Assembly (NCBI GenBank): GCA_023231475.1
Contig: JALJEE010002162.1
Coordinates: forward strand, 1-64,000
From: Seison nebaliae
Lineage: Eukaryota > Rotifera > Pararotatoria > Seisonacea > Seisonidae
Reading direction: 5' to 3'
DNA: 64,000 bases
The notes below the pieces were generated by a model that was not told the origin of the DNA, made no database searches, and saw nothing but the letters and a program-made list of their open reading frames with translations. The translations under genes and the position numbers were made by a program. This document shows positions 1 through 10,645 of this stretch, in pieces. Numbering within the stretch: position 1 is the stretch's first letter; every line of letters begins with the position of its first letter.

Positions 1-140
1 CGTTCCTGAAGCACTCAAGCATTTTATTGTAACGGGCAGGAACCTAATCTTAAATAACTCCTTTAAGGAGTTATCTTTTTTTCTTTTTAATTTACCCCGC
101 GGGGATTTGCTATAAATAAAAAAAAAAAAAAAAAAAAAAA
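1..140. repeat. Structured element ending in an A-run, cut by the window edge
   Basis: The first 140 bases hold three inverted repeats followed by a run of 23 A (118-140). GTTCCTG at 2-8 pairs with CAGGAAC at 37-43. A perfect 10-bp-arm palindrome with one central base lies at 54-74. CCCCGCGGGG lies at 95-104, unusually GC-rich for this window. The order (folded segment, then A-run) resembles the 3' end of a retroposed RNA or SINE, but the left part is missing and no target-site duplication was found, so the class is unknown. Confidence 0.4.
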
Positions 141-1929
141 TCTTAACAGATAAAATTTATGTTTCTTTTTTAATTGAAAATCGATAAGAATTTGAAAGAA
201 ATGAGTTTTCTATAGAAATTTATTATAGTTTATGAACGATTGAAAGATGATATGCAATAACATTTAGTTAAGTGTTGTATAAAAAAAGAGGAAATGTGGG
301 GGATGGGGGGAGGAAAGAATTGAAATAATAAAAGGAAGAAAAGATTCCTCATTCATCATTCCCGATGAATGAAGATGAAGAATGAGAATAGATGAATGAA
401 TCTGCAAGATAATTTGAAATAGAAATTTGTGTGAAAATAACCGATCGAATTAAAAGGAATTCGAAATGAGGATAGGTAAAATGACGAAAAAGATGTATGG
501 TGAAGAGGAATTGGTATTATGAGTATTTGAAAAAAAAAATTGTAAAACGAATGAACATATTTCTCGTAGAACGATTGATAATAATGAAACTGGTTTTATT
601 GAGTTGATGTTGATTGGTGGTATGGGATCGTTGACATTTGTTTGAGAATATTGATTGATTGATAGTCAGTTAGAATGCGAGATATGTCTGATAACTCGTT
701 CCTTGATGAATCTGTGGACATTTGCGACAAGTACTTGATTGAAATGCGTTAACTACACGAATCTAATAATAAGGAAGAGATTTAATAGAGTTTTTCATAT
801 AAACTGATTTGAAGAATGTCATGTGCAAATCATGAATCAGACGAGTAAGCAAAGAACTACATACGTCACAATTTCGAAATTGGACGACTAAGAATATAAT
901 CGTTAGAACTATATATATAATATCAATATAAGAAGCAATCAATAAAATATTTTGAATCAAACAGACAATTAGAGAATGGATTAATGTCGAAAAAATCGTA
1001 TTAGTAAAAGAGTGAGCGATTTTTGTAAGTGTTACCGATAGGGTGAGGAACTTATAATGTAAGAGTTGATTTGCAGAAATAATGCCAGTGGAATTGCTTA
1101 GAAAAGATAAACAACTCATTCGACACGGAACTGATAAGAAGGGTGATCGTTTGAAAGGTGAGTATTGAATGATAGCGTGAAAATTATGTGAATGAATTAT
1201 TCATAGACGATTCGATATGAGTATGGAGAGGTATATCGACACATGTCAGTTCCAATAGTCATCTGTGGAATGGAAATAAAAATAATAGAAATTGTTTATG
1301 ACAATGAATTAGTGAGACTAGCGAATACATTTCGCTAAACTAATAAATAAATGATAAATATCTAATAAGAGTCGATGTTAATTGAAGAAAATGATGAAAG
1401 AATTTCTAACTGAGTTTTATCTAAATTAATTGAGGATTAGTAAGAATCTACAGACGAAAATGTTTACTACAATATTTATTATTTCTTCTTTTCCATACCG
1501 AATTAGTTGGATATTTGAGAAAGAAATATTTTGGAAAGGAACTGTCAAAATTATCGTCGGACTCGAAGGAAGTGGAAGAATTTAAAGGAAATTTAGTGAC
1601 TTGTCCGATAAATTGTCAATTGGTCATCGGTCATTTCATTGACGAAATGTATCCTGATAATGACAGGAGGGAATTCCAGAGAACGACTGGAAAAAGAATG
1701 AACTTCTCATTCATCTTCAACTAAATACAGTACATGTAAAAGATGAAGGTGAATGTGAATGTGAATAAATGAATCATCGATTGATTCGATAAGAAAAATG
1801 GCAATTGAACATATTTTTAGTAGCGAAACAATAAATTTAAAAAAAAATGAACAAATAGGAAATTTTAGAGAGATTTATTAGAGAATTCCGTTTTTCTGTA
1901 AGAACTTCAATAATTGCTGTTTGTGCTCA

Positions 1930-2050
1930 TAGTAGCAATAGTAGTAGTAATATTAGTAGTAGTTGTAGTTGTAGTAGTAGTATTTGTAGTAGTATTTGTA
2001 GTAGTAGTAGTAGTAATAATAGTAGTAGTAGTAGTTGTTGTTGTTGTGGA
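1930..2050. repeat. Imperfect TAG/TTG trinucleotide microsatellite
   Basis: About 120 bases of GTA/TAG repeats interrupted by GTT, ATT and AAT triplets. On the minus strand they read as a long threonine run, which makes an artificial open frame. Confidence 0.9.
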
Positions 2051-2679
2051 GATGATGATAATTTGTAATTGAGATGAAAATAATGAAAATAAATAGATTC
2101 GTTCTAGAATTTGAGAGAAGGGAATGGGTCGTGGAATACTCAATTTGGACTGATCAGCGAAATTCGAGATATCAAATCGGTGGAAGTAAAATGGAATTAC
2201 TTCGTAACGGATTGACGAATGATGATTTTGAATTTGTGATAGATGGAAATAAGATACTTGAATGAGATATGAGTTAAATATGAGACTTCCCCCTCCCAAA
2301 CAATCTATTCATATTAGGACGATGAAATTCATATTTTCATTTATCGATCAAATTACATATATTTCATCCGTCGATTATGGTATTGTGGAAGTGTTTCTCA
2401 TCAAAATCCTCATGATGATCATTTGAGATTCAATAAAGAGGGAAGATGAATGATTCGTTGCATTAAAATAGAATTAGAGAGAGCTGGCTCTTCTATATTA
2501 AACTGATGATGATTATTATTAATATTATGATTATTGTTATTGTTATTGTTGTTGTTGTGGGTAAATGTTATATCGCTTTTCTCATGATAAATAAGATTGA
2601 ACGCGAACAGCAACAACATAAAAGGAAATTATTGTACTAATAATATAGTTTGATGTGAAATGATAGGAGAAGAGGAGAT

Positions 2680-2728
2680 ATGATGATGATGATGATGATA
2701 ATGATAATGATGAAGAAGAAGAAGAAGC
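2680..2728. repeat. ATG/ATA/AAG trinucleotide microsatellite
   Basis: A tandem ATG tract passes into ATA and then AAG triplets. On the plus strand it reads as methionine/isoleucine then lysine, which explains a spurious short open frame. Confidence 0.85.
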
Positions 2729-3942
2729 GCAATAAAGATATTGCAATCCAATTCTCTCCGATATCAGAGACGGTTCATCACGATGGCAGAATTTGGAAAA
2801 AGAATGAGATAATAGAATTGAAATTTATGTTTTCTTTTTACAAGATCTTTATATTATCGGAATTCGTTTAATGACGATACTGACTCCATGTACGGATTAC
2901 GTCAAGCTGCAAGACCATATCAGAAGGAAACCACAAACCATTTCCAGTTATCGGATTTGACACATTCATTATTTTGCCATAAATATGTTGGAATTGATCG
3001 TTTTGTCATTTCATTCAATGAAGTCATTTATCCGGTTTTAGGATAAGAAGAAAGAAAAAAAGAAGAAAAATCAATTAATTAATTCTTTCTCTCATAGTTC
3101 CATAATGGTCTCCTCACATAGTGATCATTCACCATATGATTCTCTAAACAACTTTCAATTGTCGGATCGGTTTTGGGACGACACTCACAATGACTGCTAC
3201 ATATATCACGTCACAAATAAACGAGGACAATAAATTTTTCGTGCGATAATATTTAAAAAAGGAGGATCGGGACGATGAATTCTCATCACAATCATTAAGG
3301 TTCATCTATTGGGATGAGGAGAAGTTTCTATATACGAGGGAAAAGATTTCTCTCGGAAAAAAATGTGTGGACATTCCAGAAAATTTTTATTGGGGCAAAA
3401 AACCTATTTTTAGCACTGAATCATTTCATTTCATCAGTAGTAGTCGAAGTTGAATGTAAGAGAGGTAATGATAAGCAATGAGACATAGTGCGAGAAGTGG
3501 ATTATCCGTTGCAATTGGTAAAAAATGGGATGGTGGGAAAAGAACAATAAATTTTATAAATGATGTTGTGCGATGGAAAAAATTGATGATATTCCTATGA
3601 AAGAAATAATTGGGATGGGAATTTCGAAATGAAAAAAAAACACACACGAAGGACAAAAAAAAATGATTAAGAAAAACACGAAATATTAAAGGAAGAAAGA
3701 TATATTAGAGTCAAGAAATTAATACCATTGTGATGATGGTGATTTAGATACATGTTCTTGAAACGTTTTAACCACTTGCACCTTTTTTTAATCAAAATAA
3801 AAATAGAAAAGAAAGACAATAGGACGTTGTTGAAATGATTAGTTGTCATTCGGAAGAGAAATTAAGTCACAAAATCGATGTTGATGTCACACTTCTTCCT
3901 CTCCCTCTCTCTTTCATACATTTTTTTTTAATTTGAACTTTC

Positions 3943-3948
3943 TTTATT
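3943..3948 (-). terminator. Poly(A) signal AATAAA of the calcium pump gene
   Basis: TTTATT on the plus strand is AATAAA on the minus strand, 62 nt past the stop codon at 4010. It lies upstream of a pyrimidine-poor stretch and is the first canonical signal after the stop. It suggests that the transcript ends shortly below 3940, so no further coding exon is expected downstream. Confidence 0.55.
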
Positions 3949-4009
3949 TCCAATTGAAACGATATTTTCAAAGAAATTTCGACAAATTTAATTGTCGTTC
4001 TCTCATCTC

Positions 4010-7000
4010 TCAGGAAATCATACGGCGCATCATAACAACAATCGATGGATTTTTCGAAAAAAACTTAAGAAATTTGAAAATTTTTTCTTTTTGATAACGA
4101 ATCGAATGGGCATTGGAACGATTCGTTAAGTTTTTCGAATCGGGAAAATATTTGTGAATGATGAAAAGAACCTGAGTCTGTATTCTTGTCAGTCCTCGTA
4201 ACCAGAGAATCTGTCCAGTTTTCAATTGAGATTTAATCGAATCGGTATCGCTACTCTGTTCGATATCTTCTTCCAAACTTCGTTTGGGTCCACAAGTTAT
4301 CTTCTCCAATTGGTCGTTGGGTATGAAGCAGAGAACCTGAAAAGAGAAATTGAATAATAATAATAATATAAAAAGTTTGAAGATATTTGATGAATTGAAC
4401 TTGATGCCATAGAAGAGAACCAAAACCGAACAATAAACACCACATCCATTGTTCAGCGTTGAGTGCGACCGTTTGAAATGCGATTCCTCCAAACTGAATA
4501 ATGAGAACCTGAAAATGATGAGTTGATAATGATGTTAAATTGTGAAAGATGAAATTGAACTTGACCGATAATTGTCGTAATCCAAATACCGACAAAAATG
4601 TAATTGGAGAATAATCCTTGGAAAACATTACGTTGTCCATGAATTTTTCTTGCATTAATTTCATTGAACACTGTCATCATAACGAAGGTATTGAAAATCA
4701 TTGTAAAATGAACAGTCGGTCTGGGACTTCCACCTTGATTCATTCCAGGAACAATATCGAAGAGAGTGGGACCTTTTCAATATTTTCTTCAGTTAATTTT
4801 GAAATTTTAAAAAAAATATAATTAACCGCAAAATAGCATGACGAAAATAACAGTGAGTTGATATAAACCATGACCAAGAATGTTCTTTAACATCGGCGCT
4901 GATACGAGAGCCTTATTCCTGCCATATGGTTTCCTCTCCAACAATTCATCTGTTGGCATTTCTGTCGCTAATGCGAGAGAGGCCAATGTGTCCATAATTA
5001 AATTCACCCACAACATTTGTACAGCTCTTAATGGACTGTCTTTGATAGCACACGCACCAGTAAACGCGACAACCACAGCCACAATATTAACTGTTAATTG
5101 AAATTGGAGGAATTTGGCGATACTGTCATACACATTCCTTCCCCATTTTACGGCTTTAACGATCGACGTGAAATTATCATCAGTAAGAATGATATCTGAT
5201 GCTTCTTTCGCCACATCTGTTCCTTGAATTCCCATAGCGAAACCAACATCAGCTCGTTTGAGTGCTGGTGCGTCATTCGTTCCATCACCAGTAACTGCGA
5301 CAACTTCTCTCGTTTCATTTAATTTCGATTCGATCATATTCTTCACTAAAGTATATTTGTCTTGTGGAGAGGAACGAGCTAATACTCGCAAATTCGGCCA
5401 AATCTCATTGAATCGTCTCATATTAATATTTCCTTTACTGTCGAGAACTTGTCCACGGAACTCTTTTCCTTCCATCACTATTGCTCCTTCTTCCTCGTCA
5501 AGAATTCCACACTTTTTGGCAATAGCTCGAGCTGTCGTCAAATTATCACCCGTTACCATTCGAACGGTTACACCAGCTTCCTGACATTTCCTGATGGCAT
5601 CAGGAACTTCCGGACGAACGGGATCTTCGATTCCCACAATAGCGATTAATGTCAAATTAGAAATAATATAATCTTCAGCATCCCAATTTGGAATTGATTC
5701 GAATACTTCTTCATTCATTTGTTCTTTCGTTCCAACTGAAATGAGAATTAAAATGAAATTGAATAAAATTGTGAAAGAAAAAAAATAATAATAACGTTTG
5801 ACAAAATCACGATAGGCGAGACCAATTGTTCGTAATGCATCTTGTGCCATTTTCTCGATAATTTGAGATCGAAATTGTTTCCGATCTTCATCTGTAAATT
5901 TATTGACTTGTTTGCTGCCCATCTTAAAATATGTGCATCTGGAAAAGAAATTTAAATTAGAAATAAATTAAAGAGAAAATTTTGAAAACTTTCCAAGAAC
6001 AATTTCGGATGCACCTTTTGTATATACACGATATCCTCGACCATCTGACAATGGTACGACAGTTGACATACTTTTACGAGCTGAATTGAAAGTGAAGACG
6101 TGTGTGAATTTCTCTTCTGGCATGGCATCACGAACAGCATCATAATCACCACCCAATTCCTTCATAAATCCGAGTAGAGCACATTCCGTTTTATTTCCTA
6201 ATTGTGTGGGATATTGGCCTTTCTCTTCGAACTTATGAATAAATGAATGAATGAAAATTCAAAAAAATTTAATTTTAAAAGAAACTTTCAATTTACTTGT
6301 ATAGCTACTGTTGATGGCAGAATTTTGATAGATTAATTCTCTTTCTTCTTCACCTATTGGAGTTTTCGATGAAAATTTTTCATGCACATCAGCTACAATA
6401 ATGAAAAATAGAATAGAATGAAAATAAATGATAATAATAATGAACTTCCTACACATGCACGTACAACAGTCATTCGATTTTTAGTGAGAGTTCCCGTCTT
6501 ATCAGAACAGATGGCAGTTGCATTTCCCATCGTTTCACAAGCATCCAAATGCCTCACCAAATTATTATCCTTCATCATTTTCTTCACGGCATAAGCGAGA
6601 GATATAGTAACGGCGAGTGGTAAACCTTCTGGTACAGCCACCACCAAAACCGTTATACCGATAATGAGATATTGGACAAAATTGCGAAAATATGCATTCT
6701 TCCACGAATGTCCTTGAAGTGCGAACTCTTCGACACAAAATCGAATAACAAGAATAATTACGGTGAGAATGGCAATAGTCATTCCTGCATATCCAATTTG
6801 AATTGCCAATTTAGTCAATTTGGTTTGGAGGACGCTTTGCTCCTTTCGTTTCACTCGTTTCTTCACCGGTTCCTCTGGTTTGAAACTGACATCATCCATT
6901 GGAACTTCCTCATAATTATTTCCGTCAGCATTCCGTTTTTTCGTCCCTGTCGATTGTGTATCTTGAACGACTGGTGCTTCTTGTTTAGGTGGTGGGGCTG

Positions 7001-7787
7001 GTGTTCCACCGGCACCTAATAATACGAAAATTTTTCCCGCTTGAGAATTCCTTCCAACGGCAGTAACGAGCATCGTTCCACTTCCTTCCAATACGTGCGT
7101 GCCTGATAAGAGAACGATTTCTTTATCGGGAGATTTCTTAATCTGATCCGATTCACCCGTCAATGACGATTCGTCGATTTTCAATTCTTTACAAGCAATC
7201 ACTAAACCGTCAGCAGGTAATAAATCTCCATATTTTACTTGACAAACGTCGCCCACCACAATCTCTTTCGTGAGAATTTCGATGACTTCTCCATTGCGAA
7301 CAACGGTGAACTTATGTTCTTGTTCGATCTTTTCTTGAAGACCTCGAAATTGTTTCTCTTTACTCCAATCGTTAAACGCTGTGACGAGAACGACGACGAT
7401 AACAGCTCCAAGAATTGCAACTCCTTCGATCCATTCCACATTCATTTCTTCGTTACCATGAGCACCCTTGTCTGGTTCATGATAGAAACTCAATCCCAAT
7501 GAGATAATGGCACAAATGATGAGAATAATTAGAGTGACATCTTGAATGGCTTCCCAGACTAATTCAAAGAATGTCTTTGGTGGTTTGGGAGGAATTTCAT
7601 TCCTTCCATAAACTTCCTCTCTTTCATTGATATCAGTAGCGTTGATGCCCCTCCTCGCATCCGAATTCAATGCACCAGCTAATCCTTCTATTCCACCATA
7701 TTTCTCTTTTACATGATTGACGGCTTCAATACCGTGCAATTGATTAATGTCATCCAAATCACTTATCGTCGCTTTGAATCGAGACAT
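4010..7787 (-). CDS. Plasma-membrane calcium-transporting P-type ATPase (PMCA, ATP2B/MCA family)
   Basis: Exports Ca2+ from the cytosol with ATP as a P2B ATPase. Coding exons, joined by frame and homology: 7787-6446, 6392-6286, 6231-5990, 5938-5796, 5735-4827, 4772-4561, 4508-4401, 4336-4010, giving about 1129 residues, close to the family length. The start is the ATG at 7785-7787 with A at -3; the open frame continues upstream but has no ATG. Visible motifs include DESSLTGES (A-domain), PEGLPLAVT (TM4), the phosphorylation site CSDKTGTLT with Asp at about residue 429, KGASE (nucleotide binding), [11 protein letters not shown] (hinge) and [12 protein letters not shown] (TM6). The C-terminus has [15 protein letters not shown], the first half of the calmodulin-binding domain. 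The last residues are uncertain: after RIQTQ another GTTC donor-like site occurs at 4171, so the tail is either read-through or spliced. Introns are 51-64 nt and all begin GTT. The identity is certain; the first exon's donor and the tail are not. Confidence 0.95.
5736..5795 (-). other. 60-nt in-frame intron of the calcium pump gene
   Basis: This GTTATT...CAG intron is a multiple of three and has no in-frame stop, so the frame is open across it. Homology (the DFVK...GTKEQM junction, within the region between the nucleotide-binding domain and the hinge) shows that it must be removed. If retained, it would insert about 20 hydrophobic, aromatic residues. Confidence 0.75.
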
Positions 7788-9816
7788 GGTGTTGATGAAA
7801 CTATTTCTCTTCTCCTTTAATTCCAATTGGGCAATAATGATAATAATGAAATAATTATTCTTTCCTTAATAACATCAATATTTCTCTCTGGGATTCTCTC
7901 CTCATATGACATATATTCATCAATCGATTAACTTCTATCACTTTTTCTAATTGAATGTTGGATGAGACAGTATATTTATCTTCTCTCCAAACAAAACGAT
8001 GGATAATGAAAGACGAATAATTTTTTAGATATTTAACAATAGATAAAATTCGTTTGATCACAAATCAATTTATTTGAGAATCTTCCCTTTTTCTTTTTTT
8101 GAACAGTATTAATAAATTGTTGACGATCAAATAATAAAATGAAGTTGATTGGCAATAAGAACGGCTTCGTGAGAAATTGTTTGCATATACTTAAATGCCG
8201 CTATTCTCTATTCTACAGAATGGAACGAACTGAAATTGAAAAAAAGTTAAATCGATCCTCGCTCAATGATGGAAACGATCAAATCGATTGTCAATTCTTC
8301 TTCTTGTCTTGTGTGACGTATATGATAATTAGAGCAGACCAGCAGTTCTTTCCCCTCGATCAAATTGTGGCTCTCGTTTCAAAATAACAAATCCTTTCCA
8401 TTAATCGGTAAAATTACTATTGAGAAGTTTGGAAGAATAGCGCTCAATTGAGTCGCCCAACTGCATGAAAAAGGCCTCAATGCTGAAAAATAAAGTGATT
8501 GAACGCCACCGGTCTAAGTTTCCAAAAAGAAATTAAACATAATCATAATTAAATTATTAATATCATTCGAAATATTCGAAAAAGAAGTTTGAAAGAATTA
8601 TTTAGAAGGAAAAAAAGAAATTTGATTAATAAATGTGAAATATTTTTGAATGAAAATTAGAACGTGAAGAATAAATAACATTCACTCAGGAAGATGACTC
8701 ATTATTAATGAAAATAAATAAAAATTCTCATTCGTCATCAACATTCCGTTATGAATCGTCTCAATTGTTTTCATTGAGGCAAATGGAAACATCTATTCCA
8801 TCTGTGTTAGAAAACGATTTGATCGGAACGAAAATGAAGAATGAGAGAAATGAATTGAATCAAGTAGTTTCCATCAGAATTGCCTAGTGATCCTTTCTCC
8901 TGAATTCTTAGAAGAACTTTCAAGGGTTTTCTCAATCAAATCAACTAGAATTTATATTAAAATTAATGAAAGAATAAAATTAATGGACAGAAGACGAATA
9001 GGAAAACTTTTAAATGACATTAATAAATAAAAGGAATTTGAAAGATTAAAAAGAAAATGGAGAAGATTTAATGAATGCTTACAAATGAGTCGAGGACTTC
9101 ATTTTCATCACTTTTTGAAAAAACAATGGATTTATTTACGAGATTAATTCTTTTTTCTTAATTCTCCTCAAAAATCCTTTTCTTATTTATAAGTTGAAGT
9201 TCTTCAAATCATCGATAAAATATGTTACATCATTTATTGATGGTAGAATGATGGGAATGATGGAGAGTAACGTAATTTGAATACTGTTTGTGGGTGATGA
9301 TAATGATGAAATGTTGATGGTGGTAATGTTTGGGGAATTTGTATAATAGAAAGGAAAAATCCGTCATGGAGTTGGAGCATATCACTTATCGATGTCTTAC
9401 GAGGAAAGATGACGATTGTTTGGAGATGAAAAAGGAGATATAAAAAAGGAACGATTATCAAACGAGATTGGGATGTAGTGAGAACGACGTTATTGTTGAT
9501 GTTGTGTATGGATGACATCAATGAAAAGTTTATAAGAATTGTGAATGGAGAAGGAGAGGACACGAATTATCCAACAATATATAGAAACATTGAATCAGAA
9601 GCAGATTATCCGAATTTATCTCCTTCTTCTCCCTCCGACTAAACTTCCACTAAAGACAAACGACACGAAGAATTACATTAGCAATTAATTTACTTATGCA
9701 AATGTAATTTAGGCGAATGCTAATTGAAACATCAAACCATCAGTGTTGTCCATGTAACGGACAGACAACTTACGGAATGAACACTACCAATTTGCATTTA
9801 TCAACTTCACATTTCG
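7788..9816. other. Region 5' of the calcium pump gene
   Basis: It should hold the 5' UTR and promoter of the minus-strand pump gene; no upstream coding exon was recognised. Open frames here are short and uncharacteristic. The stretch around 9675-9735 contains several TAAT cores and the octamer ATGCAAAT, the type of site bound by homeodomain and POU factors, but such sites are common by chance in AT-rich DNA. Confidence 0.45.
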
Positions 9817-10028
9817 ACGACGACAACGACGACGACGACAATGATGATGGAGGAAGTGAGAAAACGAACTAAATTGAATTTATAATGTTCATTGTTTATG
9901 TGTGAATGTCCACTCGATTGCTATAATGTTGATGACGATGATAATTGTGGAGAAACGAGGATGATATTTCGAATAAGTTACATGAATTTATCTCTCGTCT
10001 TTCCTTTCAATTGGGGAGAAAAAATATT

Positions 10029-10068
10029 GTGTGTGTGTGTGTGTATGTGTGTATTTGTGTGTGTGTGA
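10029..10068. repeat. GT dinucleotide microsatellite
   Basis: About 40 bases of GT repeats with single TAT and TTT interruptions. Confidence 0.9.
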
Positions 10069-10576
10069 CACCAAGACGATTATAGTCGAATAATAATAGA
10101 ATTGATGTATGATCGTATAAACTCTCCATTCATTATCATTACACTCAGCTACATGAATCATTCAAATAATTTCCTTCAAATTTGAAATTGATGAGAGGAG
10201 AGAGTGGAGATATCAAGTAATGAACGGTGTTGTCGAATATAATTAGTGAAGTTATTACATTTGCTCGTGTTTGATAGGAACGGGAACTGAACTCCCCGAC
10301 GTTTGTTCACTTCAGTTGAAGACGCCGAATGAAACTTTTCAATTCGACATTTAGTCAAAATGACTCGTTGTATATACACTGCCTAATAACTAATTATCAT
10401 TAAAACGTTCTCTAACCAACAGCGTTTGAGACAGAAGAGATTCTTCATTCTTTTTCAAATTCGAATCTTTTCACTCCACCATATTCTCTTCACTCCACCT
10501 CCTCTCTACGTGTAGGCCACACACATTCCTTCCAAATTTTACATAAACTTCGCTGAACGAAAGGAAAGTTGAGGAA

Positions 10577-10599
10577 TGTGTGTGTGTGTATGTGTGTGT

Positions 10600-10636
<37 letters not shown>

Positions 10637-10645
10637 CATGTGTGT
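10577..10645. repeat. GT dinucleotide microsatellite
   Basis: About 70 bases of GT repeats with a few TA and GC interruptions. The complementary strand gives overlapping His/Thr-rich artificial open frames. Confidence 0.92.

Larger units (their letters stand above)
141..3900. other. Non-coding stretch downstream of the calcium pump gene
   Basis: No convincing gene was seen in either strand. Open frames here are short, rich in I, L, S, N and F, lack recognisable domains, and several are translations of simple repeats. The stretch contains TAG/TTG trinucleotide tracts at 1930-2050 and 2530-2562 and an ATG/AAG tract at 2680-2728. Confidence 0.6.

Noticed and set aside
763-1119. 118-codon minus-strand hydrophobic open frame
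   Set aside because: Composition (I, L, S, F) is what AT-rich non-coding DNA gives; no signal peptide or family was recognised.
1907-2299. 130-codon minus-strand open frame with a long threonine run
   Set aside because: Most of it is the translation of the TAG/TTG microsatellite; the rest has no recognisable domain.
7785-7826. Upstream extension of the calcium pump frame to 7826
   Set aside because: The extension begins with TTG, not ATG; the first ATG with a good context is at 7785-7787.
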